This document shows, in pieces, positions 1 to 5,383 of a DNA stretch of 5,383 bases. This DNA is from DASWHX01 sp036397995. Its GTDB lineage: Bacteria > Bacteroidota > Bacteroidia > Cytophagales > Cyclobacteriaceae. The stretch spans positions 1 through 5,383 of the forward strand of contig DASWHX010000170.1 of the NCBI GenBank assembly GCA_036397995.1, read 5' to 3'. The notes below the pieces were generated by a model that searched no databases, was not told where the DNA came from, and saw only the letters and a program-made list of their open reading frames with translations. The position numbers were made by a program, and so were the translations under genes. Each line of letters opens with the position of its first letter. Within the stretch, counting starts at the first letter, position 1.

Positions 1-1
1 T

Positions 2-838
2 AACTGCACATTGACGATAGAAAGCGGCAGCGCAATTTATTTTCATAATAATTCTTCGCTCTTTGTAGCCGGTACATTATCTGTTGAAGGCAGTAATGAC
101 CAGCGGATTCTTTTTACCAATGACCGGCTGGATGAACCTTATCGCTCAACTCCCGGCCAATGGAATGGAATTTACTTTTTGGAGGGAAGCGCGAATAACA
201 AGATCGATTACGCGATAATAAAAAATGCTACCTATGGAATCTGGCTGGGAACTCCGGATGATGATACAACCCCGGATTTGGAAATTTCAAATTCAATTAT
301 TGAAAATATTTCCAACACCGGGTTAATCGCTTTTACTTCTGATTTATTAGCATACAACTTGTTAATTAATAACTGCGGAGAATTCACCCTGGCAAATTTG
401 GCCGGAGGCAATTATGATTATACTCATCTAACTCTTGCCAATTTCGGATTTAGTTTTTTTCGAAATTCACCATCAGTTGCTTTCTCAGATAATCTGGACT
501 TGTCAGATGGTACCCAGATTAAAGCAGATCTGAATGTATCAATGGTCAATTCTATCATTTGGGGAAATCTTCAGGAAGAGTTGCTGTTCAATTTTCAATC
601 TTCAACTTCAATAACTTCCTTCCATCATAATCTGGTAAAAACACAGCTCGACACTTTTGCAATTAACAACTTAATTAATACTGATCCACTTTTTATTAAT
701 CCTGAAATTTTTAATTATAAAATTGATTCGTTATCGCCAGCCATAAATGCCGGTGTGCCAACGTTTGTTACATTTGATTTAGATGGCAGGCTTCGCAATG
801 GGAGTCCTGATATTGGCGCTTATGAAATAAAGAACTGA
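2..838 (+). CDS. Secreted right-handed beta-helix protein, choice-of-anchor Q type (5'-partial)
   Basis: The frame is open from base 2, and a TTG at 11 falls inside a running beta-helix motif, so the real start and probably a signal peptide lie upstream of the window; 278 residues are visible. Residues 3-40 show the repeat style of parallel beta-helix surface proteins: LTIESGSAIYF, then FVAGTLSVEG, then RILFTN. PGQWNGIYF (51-59) is the usual conserved Trp-Gly turn, followed by IDYAIIKNATYGI. The end carries the choice-of-anchor Q signature: TDPLFINP, SPAINAG (245-251), then D-x-DGR-x-R and PDIGAYE (269-275). The protein stops three residues later, so there is no type IX secretion sorting domain at the C-terminus; envelope or lipoprotein export from an N-terminal signal is an inference. 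The substrate or ligand is unknown; the fold is shared by polysaccharide-active enzymes and by non-catalytic surface proteins, and no catalytic motif is evident. The gene is convergent with the RDD gene, with nine bases between stops. Confidence 0.85.
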   Translation, partial: NCTLTIESGSAIYFHNNSSLFVAGTLSVEGSNDQRILFTNDRLDEPYRSTPGQWNGIYFLEGSANNKIDYAIIKNATYGIWLGTPDDDTTPDLEISNSIIENISNTGLIAFTSDLLAYNLLINNCGEFTLANLAGGNYDYTHLTLANFGFSFFRNSPSVAFSDNLDLSDGTQIKADLNVSMVNSIIWGNLQEELLFNFQSSTSITSFHHNLVKTQLDTFAINNLINTDPLFINPEIFNYKIDSLSPAINAGVPTFVTFDLDGRLRNGSPDIGAYEIKN

Positions 839-847
839 TGAAATTCA

Positions 848-1318
848 TTACTTATTTACAACCAGGGAATTCGCGATAAAATCATGTAACGCCTGTCTCT
901 TCTCGGTAAAAGCGGCAATGATATAACCTAAACAGAAAAAGAGTCCTGACAGATACTTGCCAAAATATCGCAAAGTAGCTTTTACAAATGAAAGCCGGTC
1001 TCCATAAATATCCGTAACCTTAATATCCATAGCCATTTTACCAAGAGTAGCCTGTCTGCTGCCGGATTCCAATAACGCGAAGTAAAGCCAGCCAATAATA
1101 AAAATTCCGATGTAAGCAGCAATTCCCAATCCTGCCAGAATACCAATAAAAGTTAACTTTTCAGGCTCCGAAAAATCCTTACCAACAGCAATGCCAAATC
1201 CCAGTAATCCCAACAAAGGCATAACGACAAGGCTCTGAACAAATCCAACAAGGATCAGATCAATTACATAAGCAAAAAATCGTTTCAAAAAACTGGCGTA
1301 TTTACTTTTATCTTCCAT
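848..1318 (-). CDS. RDD family membrane protein
   Basis: This 156-residue integral membrane protein has the RDD family layout. Near the N-terminus FLKRFFAYVID (10-20) gives the conserved Arg13 and Asp20 at the head of the first membrane segment (about 16-45). A second hydrophobic segment spans about 57-81. It is followed by the family's cytoplasmic stretch SRQATLGKMAMDIKV (87-101), then a third segment (about 118-138) and the closing ALHDFIANSLVV (143-154). Length is normal for a single-domain member. The role of the family is not well defined; some members are linked to ion or small-molecule transport or osmotic stress, so no function is assigned. The ATG lies one base after the stop of the upstream 88-residue gene and has no Shine-Dalgarno sequence, which points to translational coupling with that small membrane protein. 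It is the last of five minus-strand genes. Confidence 0.93.
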   Translation of the reverse strand: MEDKSKYASFLKRFFAYVIDLILVGFVQSLVVMPLLGLLGFGIAVGKDFSEPEKLTFIGILAGLGIAAYIGIFIIGWLYFALLESGSRQATLGKMAMDIKVTDIYGDRLSFVKATLRYFGKYLSGLFFCLGYIIAAFTEKRQALHDFIANSLVVNK

Positions 1319-1319
1319 G

Positions 1320-1586
1320 TTAAGTGTTCATAAATGAAAATGCCGCAATCCCAAAAATTATGGCAAATAAGGTAAACAAAATAAGGGCAATTCCAAACCA
1401 AATCAAATTCGCTTTTGCCCAGTTTGCCTTTGTCGGGTTCACATCAGACTTAAATGCCCAAACAAAAAGCATTACCTGTCCTAAAACCGGAATCATGGTG
1501 ATGAAGATGGTAATTATCCAATCCCATAGTGAGACAGGAATGGTTTTTTCACCCGAAATTTGGCCTTGTTCAAAAGGTGTTTCCAT
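1320..1586 (-). CDS. Small two-helix membrane protein, function unknown
   Basis: This 88-residue protein has a short polar N-terminus (1-16) and two hydrophobic segments, about 20-46 and 58-84. They are joined by a short polar loop with the pattern FVWAFKSDVNPTKANWAKA. Small bacterial membrane proteins with a comparable sequence (a Pro in helix one, then VWAF, Asn-Pro, Lys and a second helix beginning LIW) are common in Bacteroidota and Firmicutes, usually annotated as hypothetical; that comparison is from memory, not a search. The ATG start has no Shine-Dalgarno sequence, as expected for Bacteroidota. The stop is separated from the RDD start by one base, so the two membrane proteins are very likely made together and may interact. 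It sits 54 bases downstream of the aspartyl protease stop, so it may be cotranscribed with that gene. An overlapping plus-strand frame at 1324-1677 has a basic, low-complexity translation and is taken as a shadow. Confidence 0.8.
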   Translation of the reverse strand: METPFEQGQISGEKTIPVSLWDWIITIFITMIPVLGQVMLFVWAFKSDVNPTKANWAKANLIWFGIALILFTLFAIIFGIAAFSFMNT

Positions 1587-1640
1587 ACAAATTGAGAAAT
1601 TATTACAAAGTAGGCAATCAGTAATTAAAGGTAAAATTTC

Positions 1641-2894
1641 CTACAATATTTTTCGAAGTCGAAAACTGGTAAAATAGGTGCGATCATCGCGTGAGTACTC
1701 AATCCTTATTAACCGGTCAACCTTTGAATTAAAGAATCCAAGCAAACTATCAAATTCCATCCCTTCGGTTGTTTTCCCATTTACCGTTAGAATTTTATCA
1801 CCCACCAGTAAGCCTGCTTTTTCAGCCGGGGATTCCATCCGAACTTCAACAATTCTAAATTCATCCAAATGAACTCCGTCTGCAATAAGAGTTAATCCGC
1901 TTAAATTGTAGTGAGGTGCTTTGCCATAGGCCTTGTTCTTCTTTATATAAAGTGAGTTGGATTGGTAATCAAATATTAAGTTGAACTGGGCAAGCAAACC
2001 ACCGCCAATAGTTCCGTTTCTGTAAGAAAATCTTAGCGAGTCTGGATAGCTTTCCCGGTTGGGAAACGTGACCACCGGCTCTTTTATGTTAATTTCACCA
2101 AACTGAATATTATGTATACGAGCTACTTTTCCATAGATTAATCCGCCCAAGCCGGAACCCAGACTACTTTCCACATTTTTTTCCGGAATTTCAAAATTCA
2201 CATTGTCATTACTTAATAGCATTAGAGTATGACTTGACCCGGTATCAATCATTAGCTTCGCGTTGAGGCTCTGGTTGGAATTAATTGAAATCGGGGTAAC
2301 CAGGTAAGGTTTAGTGTTCTCAATAGTAATGTCAAGTTTTTCATACCTTGAGGGAGAATCAAAATATTCCCTATCATAGATCGTTATTTTTTTTCTATTG
2401 AAATTTATTTTAACGATAAATCTGCTCAGCAATTCATATCCCAGGATGCCGTGAATTTCTGTGCCCAGGTAATTTCTTAATTTCAGATAATCTTCTTCAA
2501 GAACGAATAAAGCGTGGCCTTTTCCGCGGACGCCTGGAAGCTCAAGCGTAACGTTGGTAGCAATTTGAGCATCAACGATTTTTTCACCCCCAACTCCTCT
2601 AATTGAAAGGGATCGCGAATAAGGAAGATTGATAATGTCGGAAATTGTCCGCTCCGTGAGGATGGCAGTTCTCACGCCGGTATCCAGAATGAATTTCAGA
2701 GGAAGGGCATCATTTAAAATTACAGGAACAACAATCAGATTGTTATGAAGCTCAAACGGGATTACAGCTTTTTTCTGCCCATCTTTCAATTGGAATCCCA
2801 ACCTGCTTTGAGCCAGGCAACTCAGAGAAATTACCAGGTTAAATGCAAAAATCAGGATTACCTTTCTCAGAAAAATTTCACGTCGATTATTCAC
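1641..2894 (-). CDS. Secreted retropepsin-like aspartyl protease with C-terminal PDZ domain
   Basis: The protein is 417 residues from the GTG at 2894. That start gives a clean signal peptide: MNNRREIFLRK, a hydrophobic core, then SCLAQ, with likely cleavage after Ala28. Starting at the in-frame TTG at 2936 would add 14 residues in front of the basic region; no in-frame ATG exists near the N-terminus. Two retropepsin-type lobes follow. Lobe one has FILDTGVRTAIL (Asp71) and the downstream flap/core motif HGILGYELL (about 148-156). Lobe two has LMIDTGSSHTLML (Asp217) and GTIGGGLLAQF (about 294-304). Both catalytic DTG triads are intact, so one chain could form a complete two-Asp active site, as in pepsin-like proteins. 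Residues about 335-414 form a PDZ domain (RIVEVRMESPAEKAGLLVGD, then KILTVNGK). This order is typical of Bacteroidota aspartyl protease family proteins. It is probably periplasmic or outer-surface; the substrate is unknown. The permease-like gene lies 75 bases upstream, and the two small membrane-protein genes follow. Confidence 0.9.
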   Translation of the reverse strand: MNNRREIFLRKVILIFAFNLVISLSCLAQSRLGFQLKDGQKKAVIPFELHNNLIVVPVILNDALPLKFILDTGVRTAILTERTISDIINLPYSRSLSIRGVGGEKIVDAQIATNVTLELPGVRGKGHALFVLEEDYLKLRNYLGTEIHGILGYELLSRFIVKINFNRKKITIYDREYFDSPSRYEKLDITIENTKPYLVTPISINSNQSLNAKLMIDTGSSHTLMLLSNDNVNFEIPEKNVESSLGSGLGGLIYGKVARIHNIQFGEINIKEPVVTFPNRESYPDSLRFSYRNGTIGGGLLAQFNLIFDYQSNSLYIKKNKAYGKAPHYNLSGLTLIADGVHLDEFRIVEVRMESPAEKAGLLVGDKILTVNGKTTEGMEFDSLLGFFNSKVDRLIRIEYSRDDRTYFTSFRLRKIL

Positions 2895-2969
2895 TTTAGA
2901 TGCCTGCCAATTGTATGGGTAAATTACAATAAGCAATCATTACAAAAAAGAAGCCAAAATGATTATTCC

Positions 2970-3944
2970 CTATTCATGGTTTATAAAACCATTCGTTTCC
3001 TGCTTAAAACCCCTCGCGATTGCTTGTGAAAGGCCTAATATAATAATAACAGTTATGAATGCGGTCCAGCTAAAAGTAATTAAAGCGGAGAGTGCGGAAT
3101 TTTTAAAAGGCATTTCAAGAATGAGGTAGAGGTTGCCAATGAGAATGGAGAGGCCAACAGAAATCAGCGCCGATGGTCCAAGCTGCTGAATCCAGTAAAA
3201 CAACATCCTGAGGGTAGATGCACCCTGAAGTTTCATCGTTGAAAATTGTCTGACTTTTGACTCCAGGGTATATTGTGCAAGTTTGTTCCAGGAAGCGTAA
3301 GAGAAACAAGACAAGGCCACTATATCAAAAAGATAAATCCTGAAACCAATGGAAGTTTCTTGTGAAGTAACCGACCAAAAAATTGCGAAAAGAGAGGTAA
3401 CAAAGATTAGTCCACCTGCCAGTGTTTTACTGAATGTTGAAAATCGAATCGAATCACTCTTAACTCCGATGGCAGATCCAAACCAAACGGTAAAAAGAAA
3501 AAATGTGAAGTGAAAAAACCCAAGTATTAATATGCCAGGCATATACTGTCCTTCAGGAATTAACAAATTTGTCTTATGGAAATAGGTGAAGTAAGAATCA
3601 CTAATTACCAAACCCAAAATTACTCCTGCAAAAATTACAAGGGCAGCTTCCGTAATTTTCCGACCTCGCATCAGCAAATCTTCATCGCCCAGTATTATTC
3701 TTACCTTATACTCTCCGGTGTTTTGGGGTTGCCCGTAGAATTGTTCCAGCAGTGCGGCACCAAGAAAAATGAGTACAAGGCTTGGCCATAATTCATGGAA
3801 ATCAGAGAAGTCTCCTGAAGAAAAAAATGCCAAGTGAATTACAGAGGCACAAACCCCGGCGGCAATTGCAAATATCTTTAGCATTGCTTCCCAGGGACTT
3901 CTCCTGATTGCCCTAATTGCAGCGATAAAATAGTTTTTTAACAC
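2970..3944 (-). CDS. Polytopic membrane protein resembling a reduced FtsX/MacB-type permease
   Basis: This 324-residue protein has about eight membrane segments, near 22-42, 52-69, 99-116, 136-157, 174-192, 202-219, 251-275 and 284-308. The N-terminus MLKNYFIAAIRAIRRSPWEA, followed by LKIFAIAAGV, closely follows the opening of Bacteroidota MacB-like ABC permeases (a short amphipathic helix, then a Gly-containing first membrane helix). The stretch ESKVRQFSTMKLQGASTLRM (228-247) recalls the cytoplasmic FtsX motif in which a charged segment leads to K-x-x-GAS. Real MacB/FtsX proteins have a large soluble periplasmic domain after helix one; here that region holds hydrophobic helices instead, and the length is well below the roughly 400 or 800 residues usual for the family. 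No ATPase gene is adjacent. The homology is my inference and may be remote. The start is GTG at 3944: the frame closes at a TGA a short distance upstream with no ATG between, and the family-like N-terminus begins exactly there. Confidence 0.8.
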   Translation of the reverse strand: MLKNYFIAAIRAIRRSPWEAMLKIFAIAAGVCASVIHLAFFSSGDFSDFHELWPSLVLIFLGAALLEQFYGQPQNTGEYKVRIILGDEDLLMRGRKITEAALVIFAGVILGLVISDSYFTYFHKTNLLIPEGQYMPGILILGFFHFTFFLFTVWFGSAIGVKSDSIRFSTFSKTLAGGLIFVTSLFAIFWSVTSQETSIGFRIYLFDIVALSCFSYASWNKLAQYTLESKVRQFSTMKLQGASTLRMLFYWIQQLGPSALISVGLSILIGNLYLILEMPFKNSALSALITFSWTAFITVIIILGLSQAIARGFKQETNGFINHE

Positions 3945-4087
3945 TTTTTCTGATTGAGCAGCATAAAGAAATCAAGAAGTATACCTCAAAATGAAAAGTT
4001 CTGGAATGCCTCAGGAGGCCATTTTTTGGAAAGAATCCCTGGCTTAATGTTCAAAGGTGAGACAGAATTTCGTTCAGATGTGAACAA
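3945..4087. other. Intergenic gap, 143 bases, with a short G+C-rich dyad
   Basis: No convincing gene lies in this gap between the LOG stop and the permease-like start. The plus-strand frame crossing it (3954-4256) continues antisense through the LOG gene and is judged a shadow. Reading the minus strand, two near matches to the Bacteroidota -7 element TAnnTTTG occur: CACCTTTG (4059-4052) and TCATTTTG (3994-3987). Each has one mismatch and neither has a clear TTG at -33. The second would leave a leader of roughly 35 bases before the GTG at 3944. The gap also contains the dyad GCCTC-AG-GAGGC at 4008-4019. The gap is long enough for the permease-like gene to have its own promoter, but this is not shown. 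Confidence 0.4.
4008..4027 (+). terminator. Possible hairpin plus T-run, plus-strand sense
   Basis: Arms GCCTC and GAGGC (4008-4012 and 4015-4019) flank a two-base centre, so a realistic RNA stem is GCCT/AGGC with a four-base loop. Two bases later comes a run of six T at 4022-4027. This is the form of an intrinsic terminator on the plus strand, yet both flanking genes are on the minus strand, where the run would be A and would precede the stem. The stem is short. It may be chance, or it may stop antisense transcription. Confidence 0.2.
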
Positions 4088-4669
4088 TCAGGTTTCATCT
4101 TTGGAAATCCATTTGGTAGTTTTAACGGGAATGAAATTATCCATTTTCAACAAGAGACCAGATGGCGTTGCATCAGCAAGCAAAAGCTGCCTGTTCTCAG
4201 TTTTCAGAAAACCTTTCTCCACCATCATATCCAGTTGTAAAATCAATGGCGAATAAAATTTATCGACATTCAAAAGTCCGACAGGTTTCTGAATCAGCCC
4301 TAATTGAGCCCAGGTCAGAATTTCAGCCAGCTCTTCCAGAGTTCCAAACCCCCCTGGTAAAGCAATAAATCCATCAGCCAGCTCACTCATTTTTTGTTTT
4401 CTTTCATGCATGCTGTCCACAAAAATCATTTTTGTCAATCTATCGTGACCGACTTCTTTCGCAGCAAGAAAGTGCGGGATAACCCCGGTAATGAGTCCGC
4501 CTCCCTGGAGGACATGATCAGCAAGGATCCCCATCAAACCAACGTTACCACCACCATACACGATTTCCAATTGCCGCTCTACAATAAGCTCTGCCAGCTC
4601 AATAGTTGATTTCCGGTATACTTCAGAGAAACCTGAATTGGAGCCGCAAAAAACACAAATCTTTTTCAT
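4088..4669 (-). CDS. LOG family protein (cytokinin riboside 5'-monophosphate phosphoribohydrolase type)
   Basis: This 193-residue cytosolic protein has a Rossmann-like LOG (lysine decarboxylase-like) fold. It begins MKKICVFCGSNSG, the usual first strand and loop. It then shows VYGGGNVGLMG (37-47), the phosphate-binding glycine loop, then SMHERKQKM (86-94) and the hallmark ALPGGFGTLEEL (103-114), matching PGG-x-GT-x-x-E with the catalytic Glu. All key residues expected for the nucleotide 5'-monophosphate phosphoribohydrolase reaction (releasing ribose 5-phosphate from an AMP-type nucleotide) are present, and length is normal for the TIGR00730-type group. In bacteria without cytokinins the physiological substrate is often AMP or another purine nucleotide; which applies here cannot be told. 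The name 'lysine decarboxylase' found in older annotations would be wrong. The ATG start lies 50 bases from the RidA-family ATG on the other strand, so the two genes are divergently transcribed. Confidence 0.95.
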   Translation of the reverse strand: MKKICVFCGSNSGFSEVYRKSTIELAELIVERQLEIVYGGGNVGLMGILADHVLQGGGLITGVIPHFLAAKEVGHDRLTKMIFVDSMHERKQKMSELADGFIALPGGFGTLEELAEILTWAQLGLIQKPVGLLNVDKFYSPLILQLDMMVEKGFLKTENRQLLLADATPSGLLLKMDNFIPVKTTKWISKDET

Positions 4670-4718
4670 TTAATGGAATGAATGTCAATTACTTTGCAAC
4701 ATTAAATCACAATCAAAT
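4670..4718. promoter_or_regulatory. Divergent promoter region between LOG and RidA-family genes
   Basis: These 49 AT-rich bases must carry the proximal control signals of both genes unless upstream sequence inside the coding regions is used. On the plus strand TACTTTG (4690-4696) resembles the Bacteroidota -7 element TAnnTTTG but is one base short. On the minus strand TAATGTTG (4705-4698) matches it with one mismatch. The two candidates nearly abut. Neither has a clear TTG at the -33 position. No Shine-Dalgarno sequence precedes either ATG; the bases before both starts are A/T-rich. Confidence 0.35.
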
Positions 4719-5105
4719 ATGAAAAAAAGAGTTAATATATCATCGGGAGCTGAATGGGAAGAAATTGTGGGATACTCCAGGGCGGTTCGAATTGGCAATC
4801 AAATTGAAGTTTCAGGAACCGTTTCTTTAAAAGATGGAGTTCCATTCGCGAACGGAAATGCCTATAAACAAACCGTCAGGATTCTTGAAATAATTAGAGA
4901 TGCCATTGAAAAAGCAGGGGGTAAGCTGGAGAATGTAATAAGGACCCGGATTTTTGTAACAGATATTTCCAAATGGGAAGAAATCGGCCGGGCGCACGGA
5001 GAATTTTTCAGTACGATTAAACCGGCAACAAGCATGGTGGAGGTAAGCAAACTTATAGGAGATGATTACCTGCTTGAAATAGAAGCGACTGCAGTACTTA
5101 CTTAA
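4719..5105 (+). CDS. RidA/YjgF/UK114 family protein lacking the RidA catalytic Arg
   Basis: This 128-residue protein is of standard length for the Rid superfamily, small trimeric cytosolic proteins. Family marks are GYSRAVRIGNQIEVSGT (18-34), YKQTVRILEIIRDAIEKAGG (49-68), VIRTRIFVTDISKWEEIGRAHGEFF (73-97, described by its core RTRIFVTD) and KPATSMVEVSKL (101-112), ending LEIEATAV. In E. coli RidA the matching segment is PARSCVEV, where Arg105 binds the carboxylate of 2-iminoacids. Here that position is Thr104, while Glu120 of the EIEA motif is kept. From knowledge of the superfamily, members without this Arg are generally not 2-aminoacrylate/imine deaminases, so the reaction is unassigned and the name RidA should not imply that activity. 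GRAHGEFF and MVEV place it in the subgroup often found in Bacteroidota. The ATG is the first in frame. Its stop overlaps that of the convergent pseudouridine synthase gene. Confidence 0.93.
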   Translation: MKKRVNISSGAEWEEIVGYSRAVRIGNQIEVSGTVSLKDGVPFANGNAYKQTVRILEIIRDAIEKAGGKLENVIRTRIFVTDISKWEEIGRAHGEFFSTIKPATSMVEVSKLIGDDYLLEIEATAVLT

Positions 5106-5383
5106 TTGTATTTTACATACTCTCGCCATTTTTCAAGGACAGCCACAAAATCTTCCGGCAGTTCTGAGTCGAACTGAACAAATGTATTTTTTGCAGGATG
5201 AACAAAACCCAGCGATTTTGCATGTAAAGCCTGTCGTGCCATGAGTTTGAAACTGTTCTTAACAAAGGAGTTGTATTTTGAAAATTGACTCCCTTTCAAA
5301 ATTTTATCACCCCCATAAGTCACATCATTAAATAGCGGATGCCCGATATGTTTTAGATGCGCGCGGATCTGGTGGGTTCTCCC
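5102..5383 (-). CDS. RluA family pseudouridine synthase, C-terminal part (5'-partial)
   Basis: The frame is open to the right edge; 93 C-terminal residues are visible. The first, GRTHQIRAHLKHIGHP, is the conserved RluA-family motif (GRTHQIR-x-HL), followed by LFNDVTYGG and later ARQALHAKSLGFVHP, the usual closing strand. The protein ends SELPEDF...LEKWREYVKYN, like the RluD-type enzymes of Bacteroidota. These enzymes isomerise specific uridines of 23S rRNA or tRNA to pseudouridine; the exact target cannot be read from this part. The catalytic Asp (in HRLD) and any N-terminal S4 RNA-binding domain would lie outside the window. An internal ATG at 5323 would give only 73 residues, starting after the GRTHQIR motif, so it is not the true start. 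The TAA stop lies inside a TTAA shared with the RidA-family stop. Confidence 0.95.
   Translation of the reverse strand, partial: GRTHQIRAHLKHIGHPLFNDVTYGGDKILKGSQFSKYNSFVKNSFKLMARQALHAKSLGFVHPAKNTFVQFDSELPEDFVAVLEKWREYVKYN

Noticed and set aside
825..857. AT-rich imperfect dyad (AAATAA ... TTATTT with inner TGAT/ATTA pairs) between the convergent beta-helix and RDD genes, considered as a bidirectional terminator
   Set aside because: The stem is nearly all A-T with bulges and no clean T-run follows on either strand; the location is right but the structure is too weak to call.
1324..1677. Plus-strand open frame of 117 codons
   Set aside because: It lies antisense to the 88-residue membrane gene and the end of the protease gene; its translation matches no recognisable family, whereas the minus frame has clear membrane helices and tight gene coupling.
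2895..2969. Promoter search upstream of the protease gene
   Set aside because: Only partial matches to TAnnTTTG were found (for example TCATTTTG on the minus strand) with no -33 element, so no promoter is called.
3954..4256. Plus-strand open frame of 100 codons crossing the 143-base gap
   Set aside because: More than half is antisense to the LOG gene, whose family identity is certain, and the translation has no recognisable domain.
4827..5129. Minus-strand open frames opposite the RidA-family gene
   Set aside because: The plus strand carries a full-length, well-conserved Rid protein; the antisense translations are Cys/Phe-rich shadows.
1..5383. Mobile elements, direct repeats, tRNA genes, CRISPR-like arrays and phage or defence genes
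   Set aside because: Looked for by eye on both strands; no transposase, terminal inverted repeat, cloverleaf or regularly spaced repeat was seen. Coding density and base composition are even across the window.

Overview
The window reads as an ordinary chromosomal stretch of a Bacteroidota bacterium, possibly of the Cytophagales or a related order; the finer placement is a guess. The supporting signs are AT-rich DNA (about 40% GC by eye), almost no Shine-Dalgarno sequences in front of the starts, a secretion signal ending in the typical '...LAQ', a choice-of-anchor Q beta-helix protein, an aspartyl protease-PDZ protein, and an RluA-family C-terminus of the form common in this phylum. No tRNA, rRNA, CRISPR array, insertion sequence, attachment site or replication origin is visible.

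Layout, left to right. (1) At 2-838 on the plus strand is the C-terminal part of a secreted beta-helix protein whose N-terminus lies outside the window. (2) From 848 to 4669 five genes all lie on the minus strand. In transcription order they are a LOG-family phosphoribohydrolase (4669-4088), an eight-helix membrane protein that looks like a stripped-down FtsX/MacB-type permease (3944-2970), a secreted two-lobed aspartyl protease with a PDZ domain (2894-1641, GTG start preferred), an 88-residue two-helix membrane protein (1586-1320) and an RDD-family membrane protein (1318-848). The last two are one base apart and almost certainly cotranslated; the wider gaps (54, 75 and 143 bases) leave the operon limits open. 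(3) A 49-base divergent region separates the LOG gene from a plus-strand RidA-family gene (4719-5105). (4) The RidA gene meets, tail to tail, the 3' end of an RluA-family pseudouridine synthase gene (minus strand, running off the right edge). The two stop codons share the palindrome TTAA.

Functionally the window mixes housekeeping enzymes (LOG, RidA-like, rRNA pseudouridine synthase) with envelope proteins (beta-helix, protease-PDZ, three membrane proteins). No clearly new multi-gene system is visible. The points most worth a second look are the permease-like protein, which keeps FtsX-like ends but has hydrophobic helices where the periplasmic domain should be and has no ATPase beside it, and the RidA homologue, which has Thr where catalytic RidA proteins carry their substrate-binding Arg.
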